A stretch of DNA of 64,000 nucleotides from Oscillospiraceae bacterium (GCA_022794215.1 JAAWEH010000022.1:22348-86347); one strand, 5' to 3'. Positions 51,690-62,039 are shown, counted from the first letter of the stretch. Notes: a model not told the origin generated them from the letters alone. Made by a program: numbers and translations.

Positions 51690-53111
51690 TTGGAACGAAC
51701 CACCGTTCGGATTTCCCCTGAGGACATTGCCCGCCAGCGGGAATTTTGCGAGAAGATACAAGAGCGGCTCTCCGCCCAGAACAAGGAATATCTGGCCTTT
51801 GTGGATACATACGGCTGCCAGCAGAACGAGGCGGACTCCGAGCGCATCCGGGGCTATCTTCGGGACATGGGCTACGGCTTTACCCAGGATGAAAACGCCG
51901 CCGACGTCATCGTCATCAACACCTGTGCCATCCGGGAGCACGCCGAGGATCGGGTGCTGGGCAACGTGGGCGCCCTGGTTCACTCTAAGCGCCGGCACCC
52001 GGGACAGGTGATCTGTCTTTGCGGCTGTATGGCCCAGGAGCCCCAGGTGGCGGAGAAGATCAGGGAATCCTACCGCCATGTGGACATTGTTTTTGGTCCC
52101 CATGCCCTGTGGCGGTTTCCCGAGCTTCTCTACCGGGTGCTGACAAGAAGGGGACGCATCTTTGAAAACGCCGAAGAGCCCGGTTCCATTGCCGAGGGCA
52201 TCCCTGTGGTGCGGCAGGGGGATGTGAAGGCCTGGGTTTCCATTATGTATGGCTGCAACAATTTTTGTACGTACTGCATCGTTCCCTACGTCCGGGGCCG
52301 GGAGCGCTCCCGCTTGCCCGAGGACGTTTTGGCGGAGGTCAGGGAGCTGGTGGCGCAGGGGTATAAGGACATTACCCTTTTGGGCCAGAACGTGAACTCC
52401 TACGGCAAGGATCTGGGGCTGGAGATGGATTTTGCTGATCTTTTGGAGCAGATCAACGACATTCCCGGGGAATTTCTTATCCGGTTTATGACCAGCCACC
52501 CCAAGGATGCCTCTCAAAAGCTTTTTGAGGTCATGGGGCGGTGCGGGAAGATCGCGCCGGTGTTTCACCTGCCCGTCCAGGCGGGCAACGATCGGGTGCT
52601 GAAGGCTATGAACCGGCACTATGACCGGGCCGCTTATTTGGATAAGGTAAAGCGCCTTCGGGAGCAGGTGCCTGACGTGGTCATCACCTCCGACATCATT
52701 GTGGGCTTCCCCGGGGAGACCACCCCGGAATTTGAGGAGACCCTCTCTCTCATTGAGGAGGTGCGCTTTGACGCCCTGTTTACCTTCATTTTTTCTCCCA
52801 GAGTGGGGACTCCTGCGGCCAAGATGGAGGATCCCATGCCCATGGCAGAGAAAAAGGCCAACTTCCAGCGCCTGGTGGACGCCCAGAACGCTATCTCGGC
52901 GGAAAAGCACGCCGCATACATCGGAAAGACCCTCCGGTGCCTGGTGGACGGGGTTTGCCAGGAGGAGGGCTACGCCCTCACCGCCCGCACCCCCGGCAAC
53001 CGCCTGGTTCGGGTGGTAGAGGGGGATGAGAGCCTGATCGGCACCTTCCGGGAGGTAAAGATCACAGGGGCCAACACCTGGTCGCTGTGGGGGGAATTAG
53101 CCCAGGCGTGA
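51690..53111 (+). CDS. miaB: tRNA methylthiotransferase MiaB
   Basis: A 473-residue radical SAM enzyme making ms2i6A37. The N-terminal UPF0004 cysteines are in TYGCQQNEADSE, NTCAIRE and CGCMAQ, the radical SAM CxxxCxxC is in GCNNFCTYCIVPYVRGRE, and there is a C-terminal TRAM domain. TTG 51690 lies seven bases after AAAGGAGG. Confidence 0.95.
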   Translation: MERTTVRISPEDIARQREFCEKIQERLSAQNKEYLAFVDTYGCQQNEADSERIRGYLRDMGYGFTQDENAADVIVINTCAIREHAEDRVLGNVGALVHSKRRHPGQVICLCGCMAQEPQVAEKIRESYRHVDIVFGPHALWRFPELLYRVLTRRGRIFENAEEPGSIAEGIPVVRQGDVKAWVSIMYGCNNFCTYCIVPYVRGRERSRLPEDVLAEVRELVAQGYKDITLLGQNVNSYGKDLGLEMDFADLLEQINDIPGEFLIRFMTSHPKDASQKLFEVMGRCGKIAPVFHLPVQAGNDRVLKAMNRHYDRAAYLDKVKRLREQVPDVVITSDIIVGFPGETTPEFEETLSLIEEVRFDALFTFIFSPRVGTPAAKMEDPMPMAEKKANFQRLVDAQNAISAEKHAAYIGKTLRCLVDGVCQEEGYALTARTPGNRLVRVVEGDESLIGTFREVKITGANTWSLWGELAQA

Positions 53112-53363
53112 AAGTTCCAGCCCGATGGAAAGCCCGGCGGAAAAAAGGGATTCTCGTTGGTAGCTTTCCACAATACTCCATTCCTGAACATAATTATCCA
53201 GCTCCTGGCGGGCAGGCTCATCTAACATGGAGCGCAAGCGTTTCAAGCGGTTTTCGCCGGAAGTCAAACAGGACAGATATTCCTCTTCGCCATCGGTAAA
53301 ATGGCCGTCCAAGCGGTTGTTCAGAGCGTAAGCGTATAGACACCCAGCCAAAGGAGAAAGCAT
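53097..53363 (-). CDS. Small helical DUF6809-like protein
   Basis: An 88-residue, mostly helical, acidic protein. LDGHFTDGEEEYLSCL...RLKRLRSMLDEPARQELDNYVQEW...FSAGLSIGLELSRL resembles DUF6809-type accessory proteins often found beside XRE regulators and phage genes (by eye). ATG 53363 follows GGAGGGATTGCTT. Its end overlaps that of miaB by 15 bases. Confidence 0.5.
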   Translation of the reverse strand: MLSPLAGCLYAYALNNRLDGHFTDGEEEYLSCLTSGENRLKRLRSMLDEPARQELDNYVQEWSIVESYQRESLFSAGLSIGLELSRLG

Positions 53364-53381
53364 AAGCAATCCCTCCGAATC

Positions 53382-53431
53382 TTGCCCGATTGGGCAATTT
53401 GTGCTATCATTATAACATGCCCGTATGGGCA
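53382..53431. promoter_or_regulatory. Divergent promoters with two TTGCCC-N4-GGGCAA operators
   Basis: TTGCCCGATTGGGCAA (53382-53397) and TGCCCGTATGGGCA (53418-53431). On the minus strand TTGACT, 17 bp and TATAAT face the small protein, with operator 2 inside the spacer. On the plus strand TTGCCC, 17 bp and TATCAT face the XRE gene, with operator 1 starting at the -35. Confidence 0.75.
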
Positions 53432-53448
53432 AGTCAAGGAGAATTTCT

Positions 53449-53655
53449 ATGACTTTAAGTGAACGGCTCAAGCAACTGAGGGACAAAAGCAATATGAAGC
53501 AGGAGGAAATTGCGAAAGGCATGGGGATCCCTCTGCGGACGTATTGCCGTTATGAGTACGGCGAGCGGGAACCCGGCGTGACCGCGCTGTGGCGCATGGC
53601 GGACTTCTATGGCGTGACCATTGACTATTTAGTGGGGCGCTCAGACGTAAGATGA
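53449..53655 (+). CDS. XRE-family helix-turn-helix regulator
   Basis: A 68-residue Cro/C1-type repressor: LKQLRDKSNMKQEEIAKGMGIPLRTYCRYEYGEREPGVTALWRMADFYGVTIDYLVGRSD. ATG 53449 follows AAGGAGAA. It probably binds the two inverted repeats upstream and controls both itself and the divergent gene. Confidence 0.88.
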   Translation: MTLSERLKQLRDKSNMKQEEIAKGMGIPLRTYCRYEYGEREPGVTALWRMADFYGVTIDYLVGRSDVR

Positions 53656-53700
53656 TCCAGCCGAAAAAAGGACAGAGAAACAGAAAGAGAGGTCACCACC

Positions 53701-56292
53701 ATGGCCGAAGGCACCCCCATGATGCTGCAATACCATAAAATCAAGGCCGACCATCCGGACTGTATTTTGTTTTTCCGGCTGGGAGACTTTTATGAGATGT
53801 TCAACGAGGACGCGAAGGTGGCCTCCAAGGAACTGGAGCTGACCCTGACCAGCCGGGATCGGAAGCTGCCCCCCGAGGAGCGCACCCCCATGTGCGGGGT
53901 TCCCTACCATGCGGCGGAGGCCTACATTGCCCGGCTGATCAACAAGGGCTATAAGGTAGCCATCTGTGAACAGATGGAGGATCCGGCCCAGGCCAAGGGG
54001 CTGGTGGAGCGGGACATCATCCGCATCGTTACCCCGGGCACCGTTATGGAGGAGACCATGCTGGAGGAAGGGAAAAACAATTTCCTCTGCGCCCTGTGTC
54101 TGACCGGGGAACGGGCGGGACTATGCTTTGCCGACCTGTCCACCGGAGAGGTCTCCGCTACCGGTTTTGATGGCCCGGATTGGCGGGAGCATGTGGAAAA
54201 CGAGCTGGGCCGATTTTCCCCCCGGGAGGTAGTGCTGTCCGCGGAGGCTCGGGAAGACAAAGCGCTGGCGGAGTTTCTCCTCTCCCGTCTGGACTGCCGG
54301 ATGGAGGGCGGACTGCCGGGGAGCTTTGATCCGGATCGGGCCGGCGCCGCGGCGGAAAAACAGTTTGGGGCGAACCACGGCCTGCCGGAAGGCCCGGTAG
54401 TCCGGGCCGCCGGCGCTTTGATGGCCTATCTGATTGAGACCCAAAAGACCGACCTGTCCCACCTTTCGGCGGTAAATTACTATACCGCCGGGGAGTTTAT
54501 GGAGCTGGATCTCACCGCCCGGCGGAACCTGGAGCTCACCGAGACCCTGCGGGGCGGGGAAAAGCGGGGCAGCCTTCTTTGGGTGCTGGACAAGACCTGC
54601 ACCCCCATGGGCCACCGGCTCATCCGTTCCTGGCTGGAGCGGCCCCTTCTGTCCCCGGTTCAGATCGGCAAGCGCCAGGGGGCGGTGGCCGACCTGGTGA
54701 ACGATTCCGTGACCCGGCAGGAGCTCTCCCACGAGCTGCGGGAGGTCACCGACCTGGAACGGCTCATCGGCCGGGTGGTCTATGGCACCGCCGGAGGCCG
54801 GGATCTGGTGGCTCTCAGCCGGGGCCTGGGGAAGCTGCCCGCCCTGCGGCTGCTGCTCTCCCCCTTCTCCTCGGCCTTGCTGGAGGTGCTGCGGGACAGC
54901 CTGGACGACCTTTCCCAGCTAAGGGGCCAGATCGACGCCGCCTTTGTGGACGAACCGCCCTTCTCTGTCCGGGAGGGGGGATTTATCCGCTCGGGCTACG
55001 ATCAAGAGGTGGATCGGCTCCGGGGGATCCTCACCGGGGGCAAGGATATGGTGGCCGCCATGGAAGCCCAGGAGAAGGAAAAGACGGGCATCAAGAGCCT
55101 GAAGGTAAGCTACAATAAGGTTTTCGGCTACTATATCGAGGTTTCCAAGACCAATGCGGCCCTGGTGCCGGACACATATATCCGCAAACAGACCCTGGTG
55201 AACTGCGAGCGTTACATCACCCCTGAGCTCAAGGAGATGGAGAACACCATTCTGAGCGCCCAGGATCAGCTTACCACACTGGAATATCAAATTTTCTGCC
55301 AGGTGCGTCAGGCTGCCGCCGAGCGGGTGGCGGACATCCAGCGCTCCGCCGCCGCCGTGGGGCAGGTGGACGTGCTGTGCTCGTTTGCCCGGGTGGCCGC
55401 AGAGAATGGATACTGTATGCCTGCGGTGGATCTGGGGGATTGCGTCGAGATCAGCGAAGGCCGCCATCCCGTGGTAGAGAAAACGGCGAAAGAGCACCTT
55501 TTTGTTCCCAATGATACCAAAATGGACGGGAAAGAGGACATGGTGGCCATTATCACCGGCCCCAATATGGCAGGAAAATCCACTTATATGCGCCAGGTGG
55601 CCCTCATTGTTCTCATGGCCCAGATGGGGTCTTTTGTTCCGGCAAAGAGCGCCCACATCGGCATTGTGGATCGGGTGTTTACCCGCATCGGCGCCAGCGA
55701 TGACCTTTCCGCCGGACAGTCCACCTTCATGGTGGAGATGACAGAGGTGGCTGAGCTGCTGAAGAACGCTACGGCCAAGAGCCTTCTCATTCTGGATGAG
55801 ATCGGCCGGGGAACCTCCACTTACGACGGCATGGCCATTGCCCGGGCGGTGCTGGAGCACTGCGCGGATCGGAAGCGGTTGGGCTGCAAGACCCTCTTTG
55901 CCACCCACTACCACGAGCTGACCGTGCTGGAGGGGCAGATCTCCGGCGTGAAAAACTACAACATCGCCGCCAAAAAGAAGCAGGACGATATCATTTTCCT
56001 GCGGAAAATCGTCCGGGGCGGGGCCGAGGCCAGCTACGGCATTGAGGTGGCAAAGCTGGCCGGGGTGCCCCAGCGGGTCATTTCCCGGGCAAAGGTGATC
56101 CTGGAGGAGCTGGAGACCGAAGGCGCGGCGGCGGGAACCGGTTCCCGCACCATGGCCGCCGGGTCGGAGCAGGTGTCTCTGGAGGACATGGGGGCCTTGG
56201 TGGTGGCGGATAGGCTGCGGGCGGTGGATGTGGATACCCTGACGCCTATTGAGGCCATGAACTTGGTGTATCAGCTGAAAAGGGAACTATAA
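53701..56292 (+). CDS. mutS: DNA mismatch repair protein MutS
   Basis: An 863-residue mismatch sensor. The N-terminal mismatch-contact motif is in LFFRLGDFYEMF, Walker A is GPNMAGKST, and STFMVEM, LDEIGRGTSTYDG and FATHYHEL complete the ATPase. First gene of mutS-CPBP-mutL-hfq. Confidence 0.97.
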   Translation: MAEGTPMMLQYHKIKADHPDCILFFRLGDFYEMFNEDAKVASKELELTLTSRDRKLPPEERTPMCGVPYHAAEAYIARLINKGYKVAICEQMEDPAQAKGLVERDIIRIVTPGTVMEETMLEEGKNNFLCALCLTGERAGLCFADLSTGEVSATGFDGPDWREHVENELGRFSPREVVLSAEAREDKALAEFLLSRLDCRMEGGLPGSFDPDRAGAAAEKQFGANHGLPEGPVVRAAGALMAYLIETQKTDLSHLSAVNYYTAGEFMELDLTARRNLELTETLRGGEKRGSLLWVLDKTCTPMGHRLIRSWLERPLLSPVQIGKRQGAVADLVNDSVTRQELSHELREVTDLERLIGRVVYGTAGGRDLVALSRGLGKLPALRLLLSPFSSALLEVLRDSLDDLSQLRGQIDAAFVDEPPFSVREGGFIRSGYDQEVDRLRGILTGGKDMVAAMEAQEKEKTGIKSLKVSYNKVFGYYIEVSKTNAALVPDTYIRKQTLVNCERYITPELKEMENTILSAQDQLTTLEYQIFCQVRQAAAERVADIQRSAAAVGQVDVLCSFARVAAENGYCMPAVDLGDCVEISEGRHPVVEKTAKEHLFVPNDTKMDGKEDMVAIITGPNMAGKSTYMRQVALIVLMAQMGSFVPAKSAHIGIVDRVFTRIGASDDLSAGQSTFMVEMTEVAELLKNATAKSLLILDEIGRGTSTYDGMAIARAVLEHCADRKRLGCKTLFATHYHELTVLEGQISGVKNYNIAAKKKQDDIIFLRKIVRGGAEASYGIEVAKLAGVPQRVISRAKVILEELETEGAAAGTGSRTMAAGSEQVSLEDMGALVVADRLRAVDVDTLTPIEAMNLVYQLKREL

Positions 56293-56363
56293 GGGGGAAA
56301 ATGGAGATATTCACCACAAAAAGAAGGATATAAAACAAACCAAGACGAAAGGAGGCGGTCGGT

Positions 56364-57053
56364 ATGTTCCGCCGAAGCTGGAAAAGCAAAATGACCGTCT
56401 CTGAGCGGAAGCGGGGGCTGGTGTTCTTTCTTTTGTATCTATTGGTATTTCCGCGGCTCAACGCTTGGGCTCAGCGGGTACTGATGGGGGATGGGGAGAC
56501 GCCGGTGGCGGAGGCCAACGTTGTCTATTATGTGTTTCTCTTTGCCCTGGCCCTGTTTGTATTCTGGAGCTTTTTGCGAAAGGATTTTGTGGATCTGCTG
56601 GATTGGCTGCCGGAGAATTTGTTTTCCATTGCGGTGGGCTTTTTGGTGGCGGGGGGGCTCTATGTGCTGCTGGAGCCCATGCCCTTCCTGGTGAGCGATC
56701 CCATTGCAGGTCAGTATGCAGAGCAGTTCCGGGCGGCGCCGATCCCTACGCTGGCCCTGATACTGCTGCTGATCCCGGTGGTGGAGGAAACCCTGTTCCG
56801 GGGGTTGGTGTATGGAACCCTGCGCGCCTACAGCCGGCCCTTGGCCGGGGTGGTGAGCGCGGGATTTTATGCCCTGTCCATTGTGTGGCGGTACGCTTTG
56901 GAGTATGGAGAGCTCCGGTATCTTTTGCTGGCGCTGCTGTATCTGCCCGTTTCAGCGGCCCTGACCTGGTGCTATGAGCGGGGGGGCAGTGTGTGGGGCT
57001 GCGTGCTGCTCCACGGGGGGCTCAACGGATTGACCCTATTTATGACCCTTTGA
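56364..57053 (+). CDS. CPBP-family intramembrane metalloprotease-like protein
   Basis: A 229-residue protein with about seven membrane segments. The EExxxR motif is in VVEETLFRGLVYG (about 139-151), and the last motif HxxxN is in LLHGGLNG. The middle FxxxH motif reads FYALS, lacking the histidine, so activity is uncertain. Relatives include CAAX prenyl proteases and bacteriocin-immunity proteins. It lies between mutS and mutL, which is unusual. Confidence 0.8.
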   Translation: MFRRSWKSKMTVSERKRGLVFFLLYLLVFPRLNAWAQRVLMGDGETPVAEANVVYYVFLFALALFVFWSFLRKDFVDLLDWLPENLFSIAVGFLVAGGLYVLLEPMPFLVSDPIAGQYAEQFRAAPIPTLALILLLIPVVEETLFRGLVYGTLRAYSRPLAGVVSAGFYALSIVWRYALEYGELRYLLLALLYLPVSAALTWCYERGGSVWGCVLLHGGLNGLTLFMTL

Positions 57054-57093
57054 GAAGAGATAACCGCCTTTTTGGGAAGAAAAGGAGGCAGCT

Positions 57094-59070
57094 ATGCCTG
57101 AAATTCGCGTATTAGATAGCCATGTGGCAGACCTGATTGCCGCAGGCGAGGTGGTGGAGCGGCCGGCCAGCGTGGTGAAGGAGCTGACCGAAAACGCCAT
57201 TGACGCCGGAGCCCATACGGTGACGGTGGAGATCCAGAACGGGGGCATGACCCTCATCCGGGTCACTGATGACGGCTGCGGCATTGCCCCGGAGGAGGCC
57301 CAGACCGCTCTGCTTCGCCACGCCACCTCGAAGATCCGCAGCGAGTATGACCTGGAAGCCATTGGAACCTTGGGCTTTCGGGGGGAGGCGTTGGCGGCTG
57401 TCGCCTCGGTGTCCCGCATGGAGCTGCTGACCCGGCGGCAGGGGGATCCGCTGGGGACAAGCCTTACCCAGGAGGGGGGGCGGGTCACGGGGCAGGAGGA
57501 GGCGGGCTGTCCGGTGGGCACTACCTTTCTGGTGCGGGATCTCTTTTATAACACCCCCGCCCGGCTGAAATTTATGAAAAAGGACGCCGCAGAGGGCGCG
57601 GCCTGCCTTGCCGCCGTGCAGCGGCAGGCCTTGGCCCATCCGGAGGTTTCCTTCAAATTGATCCGGGACGGCAAGCAGGAGCTGCTGACCCCGGGGGACG
57701 GCAAACTGCGCTCGGCCATGTACGCGGTGCTGGGCCGGGATCTGGCCTTGGGCTTTGCGCCGGTGGAGGGCAGCGGGGAGGATATGAGCGTATCCGGCTT
57801 TGTCTCCCTGCCCACCTGCTGCCGGGGAACCCGGGGCTATCAGTTTTTCTTCGTCAACGGACGGTATGTGAAGAGCAAGACGATGATGGCCGCCCTGGAG
57901 CAGGCCTACGCCAACCAGCGGATGGTGGGCAAATTTCCCGGCTGCGTGCTCCACCTGACCACCAAGCTCAACGCGGTGGATGTGAATGTGCACCCCACCA
58001 AGCAGGAGGTCAAGTTCGGCTCGGAGCGGCAGGTGTTTTCGGCAGTATATTATGCCGTTTTGTCCGCTCTGGGGGCCGACAAAAGCCGCCCGACGGTGAC
58101 GGTTGGCGCTGTGGCCCCGGCGGCGGAGCAGGGCAAGCAGACCAGTCTGCCCCTTCACGATTTCACGACGCCCAGGGATACCGGGGCGACGGCCTTTCAA
58201 CCGGCCAAGCCGGAGGCGGCCATACCCTCCGTTCCCGGCAAAGCCTCGCCGGGGCAGGACGTACCTGCGGCCCGGGGGGGAGGGCCTGTGACGAAGGGCG
58301 GAGAAGCCGCGGCAGACCGGCCTGCGCAGGCAGTGGATTTTCCTGTTTCGGCACAGCGGGATACCCCGGTGGACAGATTCTCTGTCCCGGAGGAACGGGG
58401 CCGGGAGGAAAAGGAATGTAAGGCGCCGGAGAGGGAGGAGGTTTCGGGAATGCAGCCCGAGACGCCCCCCGCTCCCGTTTTGGTGGAGGAGGACGCCCAG
58501 GAGGTGCCCTGGCGCATGGCTGGAGAACTGTTCCACACCTATATTATGGTAGAGCAGGGGGACACAGTTCTGCTCATCGACAAACATGCCGCCCACGAGC
58601 GGATGAATTTTGACAAAATGCGGGCCCAGGACTATGTTCCCATGTCCCAGATCCTTCTTTCCCCGCTGGTCTTTACCCCTGCGCCCGAGGAGAAGGCGCT
58701 GCTGCTGGAACACCTGGAGGAGCTGGACAGGGTGGGCTTTGAGGTGGAGGATTTCGGCGGCGGTTCTCTGGCGGTGCGCAGCATCCCCGATTTTCTGGAA
58801 CCGGGAGATGTGGAGGCCGCCCTTACCGAGATCGCCGGAAAGCTGACCCTTACCGGAACCACCGGGCTCCAGGAGCGGCGAGACCAGGTGCTCCACACCA
58901 TGGCCTGCAAAGCGGCCATCAAGGGTGGGTGGAAAAACGGGGCCCAGGAGCTGGAAAAGGTGGTTCGGGCCGTTATGTCCGGCCAGGTGAAATATTGCCC
59001 CCACGGCCGGCCGGTGGCCATTGAACTGACGAAAAATCAACTGGAAAAGCAGTTTAAACGCCGTAGCTGA
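57094..59070 (+). CDS. mutL: DNA mismatch repair protein MutL
   Basis: A 658-residue GHKL ATPase: [28 protein letters not shown] and [13 protein letters not shown] in the N-terminal domain. A long disordered linker (about 335-475) precedes a C-terminal dimerisation domain with [12 protein letters not shown], the endonuclease-type motif DQHAxxER with Lys for Gln, and ACKAAIKGG. Nicking activity is therefore plausible. Confidence 0.96.
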   Translation: MPEIRVLDSHVADLIAAGEVVERPASVVKELTENAIDAGAHTVTVEIQNGGMTLIRVTDDGCGIAPEEAQTALLRHATSKIRSEYDLEAIGTLGFRGEALAAVASVSRMELLTRRQGDPLGTSLTQEGGRVTGQEEAGCPVGTTFLVRDLFYNTPARLKFMKKDAAEGAACLAAVQRQALAHPEVSFKLIRDGKQELLTPGDGKLRSAMYAVLGRDLALGFAPVEGSGEDMSVSGFVSLPTCCRGTRGYQFFFVNGRYVKSKTMMAALEQAYANQRMVGKFPGCVLHLTTKLNAVDVNVHPTKQEVKFGSERQVFSAVYYAVLSALGADKSRPTVTVGAVAPAAEQGKQTSLPLHDFTTPRDTGATAFQPAKPEAAIPSVPGKASPGQDVPAARGGGPVTKGGEAAADRPAQAVDFPVSAQRDTPVDRFSVPEERGREEKECKAPEREEVSGMQPETPPAPVLVEEDAQEVPWRMAGELFHTYIMVEQGDTVLLIDKHAAHERMNFDKMRAQDYVPMSQILLSPLVFTPAPEEKALLLEHLEELDRVGFEVEDFGGGSLAVRSIPDFLEPGDVEAALTEIAGKLTLTGTTGLQERRDQVLHTMACKAAIKGGWKNGAQELEKVVRAVMSGQVKYCPHGRPVAIELTKNQLEKQFKRRS

Positions 59071-59140
59071 CAAAATTCGACAAAAAGTAAGGGACACATG
59101 GTATATTATGGAAACATCTAATAGAGAAAGGATGTTTCCT

Positions 59141-59374
59141 ATGTCAAAAAACACAGACCTGCAAGACCTGTTCCTGAACCGTGCCCGCCGTGCCCAAGAG
59201 CCCGTTACCCTGTTCCTGATGAACGGCTTTCAAATGCGGGGGAAGATCACAGGTTCAGATTCCTTTGTGGTGGTGCTGGAAACCGACGGAAAACAGCAGA
59301 TCATCTACAAGCACGCCATTTCCACCGTTGTGCCGACCCAACCCATTGACCTGACTCCTGATATCCATACATAA
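59141..59374 (+). CDS. hfq: RNA chaperone Hfq
   Basis: A 77-residue Sm-like protein: Sm1 ([23 protein letters not shown]) and Sm2 ([11 protein letters not shown]) are clear. ATG 59141 sits eight bases from AAAGGA; the upstream frame adds 11 unlikely residues. In many Firmicutes miaA separates mutL and hfq; here there is none. Confidence 0.94.
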   Translation: MSKNTDLQDLFLNRARRAQEPVTLFLMNGFQMRGKITGSDSFVVVLETDGKQQIIYKHAISTVVPTQPIDLTPDIHT

Positions 59375-59434
59375 GCTGCCGCCAAAGGGAGGGGAATAGG
59401 GGGAAGGCACCCTTACAGAAAGAGAGAGCGGCCC

Positions 59435-60721
59435 ATGAAGCAAGGAACTTTTATCAACCGAATCGTAATGATCCTGTTTTTTGCAGCCATTCTGCTCTAT
59501 TTTATTGGAGCGGCCTGGCGGGAGCTGCGGGATCCCTATCCTACGGTGCAGGCCTACTCCTACGGGGTGGACGACACAGTGGAGGTCACCGGATATCTGG
59601 TGCGGGAGGAAAAGCCCCTTTCGGGCCAGGGAGGGATCGTCCGGCTGCTGCCCAATGAGGGGGAAAAGGTGGCCGTGGGTTCCACGGTGGCGCTGCTGTA
59701 CGCCGATGAGCTGTCCCTGGAGCGCTCCGAGCGGCTGGAAACCCTGGAGACCGAGATGGCTCAACTCACCGCCGCTATCGCCGCGGCGGGGGAGAGCAGC
59801 CAGCGGGAGAGCGGACAGAGGGTCATTGACACACTGATCACCCTGCGTGCCTCCATAGAGGAGGGGGATTTCACTCGGATGGAAAACCAGGTGACCTCCT
59901 TCAAAAGCGCTGTGTACCAGCAAGCACAGCGGTACGGAAACGCCGATGACCTGGCGGCGGCGGTGGCCGCGACCCAGGCGGAGATCGACACGCTGCGGGC
60001 CCAGACGGCCCAGAGTACCGGGCAGGTCGCCGTGGAGGAGAGCGGAATCTTTTCCGGCCAGGTGGATGGGTATGAAAATATTTTGACCCCGGATATGCTG
60101 ACAGGGCTGACCGTTGCCACTCTGGATGCTCTGGAGGGACATGTTCTGCCTGTGAGCAAAAACCAGCTGGGGAAGCTGATTACCGACAGCACCTGGTATT
60201 TCGTGTTTTCCATGCCGGAGGACACCGCCAAACGGCTTACCGAGGGGCGGACGGTCACCGTCCGCTTTTCCCGGGACTGGGCCGGAGAGATCGACATGAC
60301 GGTGGAGCGCATCGGCACCCCGGAAAACGGCCGCTTGGCGGTGACCCTGTCCTCCAACCGTTTTTTGTCTGACACCACCCTGCTCCGCCGCCAGACTGTG
60401 GAGCTGGTATTCAGCAGCAGGATCGGGATCCGGGTGCCCCGGGAGGCTGTCCGGGTGGAGACGGTGACCGAGACCGAGACCGACCCCGACACCAAGGAGG
60501 AGCGGCAGGTGGAACGACAGGTCACGTGCGTCTATGTCCAGGTGGGCATAAACGCGGAGCTGAAGCCGGTGACGATCCTGGCCCAGGGGGAGGATTATTA
60601 TGTGGTGGAATCGGCCATCCCCAAGGACGCCAAGGACAGCCAGGCGAAAAAGGCCCTGCGGTCAGGGGATCTGGTGATTGTGGCCGGAGAGGACATTTGG
60701 GACGGAAAGGTTTTGGGATAA
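59435..60721 (+). CDS. HlyD-like membrane-anchored adaptor protein
   Basis: A 428-residue protein with one N-terminal membrane segment (about 9-27), a lipoyl/hairpin-like region with a coiled coil (about 95-200) and a beta-rich C-terminal part (VSKNQLGKLITDSTWYFVFSMPED, IRVPREAVRVE). It resembles the HlyD-type proteins commonly found beside yggS-sepF-divIVA in clostridia. Partner unknown. Confidence 0.75.
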   Translation: MKQGTFINRIVMILFFAAILLYFIGAAWRELRDPYPTVQAYSYGVDDTVEVTGYLVREEKPLSGQGGIVRLLPNEGEKVAVGSTVALLYADELSLERSERLETLETEMAQLTAAIAAAGESSQRESGQRVIDTLITLRASIEEGDFTRMENQVTSFKSAVYQQAQRYGNADDLAAAVAATQAEIDTLRAQTAQSTGQVAVEESGIFSGQVDGYENILTPDMLTGLTVATLDALEGHVLPVSKNQLGKLITDSTWYFVFSMPEDTAKRLTEGRTVTVRFSRDWAGEIDMTVERIGTPENGRLAVTLSSNRFLSDTTLLRRQTVELVFSSRIGIRVPREAVRVETVTETETDPDTKEERQVERQVTCVYVQVGINAELKPVTILAQGEDYYVVESAIPKDAKDSQAKKALRSGDLVIVAGEDIWDGKVLG

Positions 60722-60755
60722 CCCCGGAGGCCGGAAAGAAAGAGAGGGACAAGCC

Positions 60756-61463
60756 GTGTCTCTTGCAGAAAATATCCAAAAAGTGAAAGTTGAGATTGCT
60801 GCTGCCGCCAGAGAAGTGGGACGGGTTCCGGAGGAGATCACCCTGGTGGCGGCCACCAAAACACAGTCGGATGAGACCATCCGGGCGGCCATTGCCGCCG
60901 GGATCACCGCCTGCGGAGAGAACCGGGTTCAGGAGATGACAGCCCATTTGGACGCCGACGCCTATGTCGGCGTTCAGCTTCACTTCATTGGTCACCTGCA
61001 GACAAACAAGGTCAATAAGGTGGTGGGCCGGGTGGATCTCATAGAGTCGGTGGATTCCCTGCGCCTGCTGGAGGCCATTGAGAAGCAGGCTGCGAAGCTG
61101 GATTTGGTTCAGGACATTCTCATCGAGGTAAACGTAGGTGGGGAGGAGAGCAAGTCCGGCGTGAGGGCAGATCAGGTGGAAACGCTGGCGCGCAAAGCGT
61201 TAGAGCTGCCGCATGTAAGGCTTCGGGGACTTATGGCCATCCCGCCGGTGGCGGGGGAAAAGGGCAATCGGGGATTTTTCCGGGAAATGTATCAACTTTA
61301 TGTTGACATAAAACAGAAAATGGTTGATAATGAAACTGATATAAACTGCTTGTCCATGGGGATGAGTGCCGATTATGCCGACGCCGTTCGGGAGGGAGCC
61401 ACCCTGGTTCGGGTGGGAACCGCCCTGTTTGGGCCCCGGCCGGTACAGGCTCCGGTGGATTGA
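60756..61463 (+). CDS. PLP-binding protein YggS/PLPBP
   Basis: A 235-residue PLP homeostasis protein: the PLP lysine is in TLVAATKTQ, plus FIGHLQTNKV, MGMSADY and VRVGTALFGPR. GTG 60756 follows GAGAGGGAC. Firmicutes YlmE occupies the same slot before sepF. Confidence 0.94.
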   Translation: MSLAENIQKVKVEIAAAAREVGRVPEEITLVAATKTQSDETIRAAIAAGITACGENRVQEMTAHLDADAYVGVQLHFIGHLQTNKVNKVVGRVDLIESVDSLRLLEAIEKQAAKLDLVQDILIEVNVGGEESKSGVRADQVETLARKALELPHVRLRGLMAIPPVAGEKGNRGFFREMYQLYVDIKQKMVDNETDINCLSMGMSADYADAVREGATLVRVGTALFGPRPVQAPVD

Positions 61464-61494
61464 TTGCGGATATTTTTCTGAGGAGGAACCATTT

Positions 61495-61977
61495 ATGGGA
61501 CTGCTTGACGAACTGAAGCGCATTGCCCGGCCCTATGAGGACGAGGACGAGGATTTTGACGATTTTGACGCCATGGGTACCGACCGGCTGGATCGGACAG
61601 CCATAAAGGAGCGCGCCGCGGCCCGGGACGATACGGACAGCTTTTTTGAGCCCAAGCCGGTGGAGCGCCGGAGCAACAAGGTGGTAAACATCCACACCAC
61701 CACCCAGCTTCAGGTGGTGCTGGTGAAGCCTGACCGGTTCGAGAACGCGGCTGAGATCGCCGACCACCTGCGGGAGAAGCGCACTGTGGTGCTCAACATG
61801 GAGCAGACCAGCAAGGACGTGTCCCGGCGGATCCTGGACTTCCTTTCCGGCGCTGCCTATGCCCAGGAGGGCAAGGTGAAGAAGGTGGCTCTGGCCACAT
61901 ATATCATCACCCCCTATAATGTGGACATTCTGGGTGATTTGATCGACGAGCTGGAGAACAACGGCCTGTACATCTGA
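61495..61977 (+). CDS. sepF: Cell division protein SepF
   Basis: A 160-residue FtsZ membrane anchor: an amphipathic N-terminal helix (MGLLDELKRIARPY), an acidic linker, and the DUF552 core with VVLVKPDRFENAAEIADHLREKRTVVLNMEQ and FLSGAAYAQEGKVKKVA. ATG 61495 follows AGGAGG. Confidence 0.95.
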   Translation: MGLLDELKRIARPYEDEDEDFDDFDAMGTDRLDRTAIKERAAARDDTDSFFEPKPVERRSNKVVNIHTTTQLQVVLVKPDRFENAAEIADHLREKRTVVLNMEQTSKDVSRRILDFLSGAAYAQEGKVKKVALATYIITPYNVDILGDLIDELENNGLYI

Positions 61978-62039
61978 CAGGGGGGCCGCCGCAGGCGGCG
62001 GAAAGCCTTGGATACATATATAGAAATGGAGTGAGAAGG

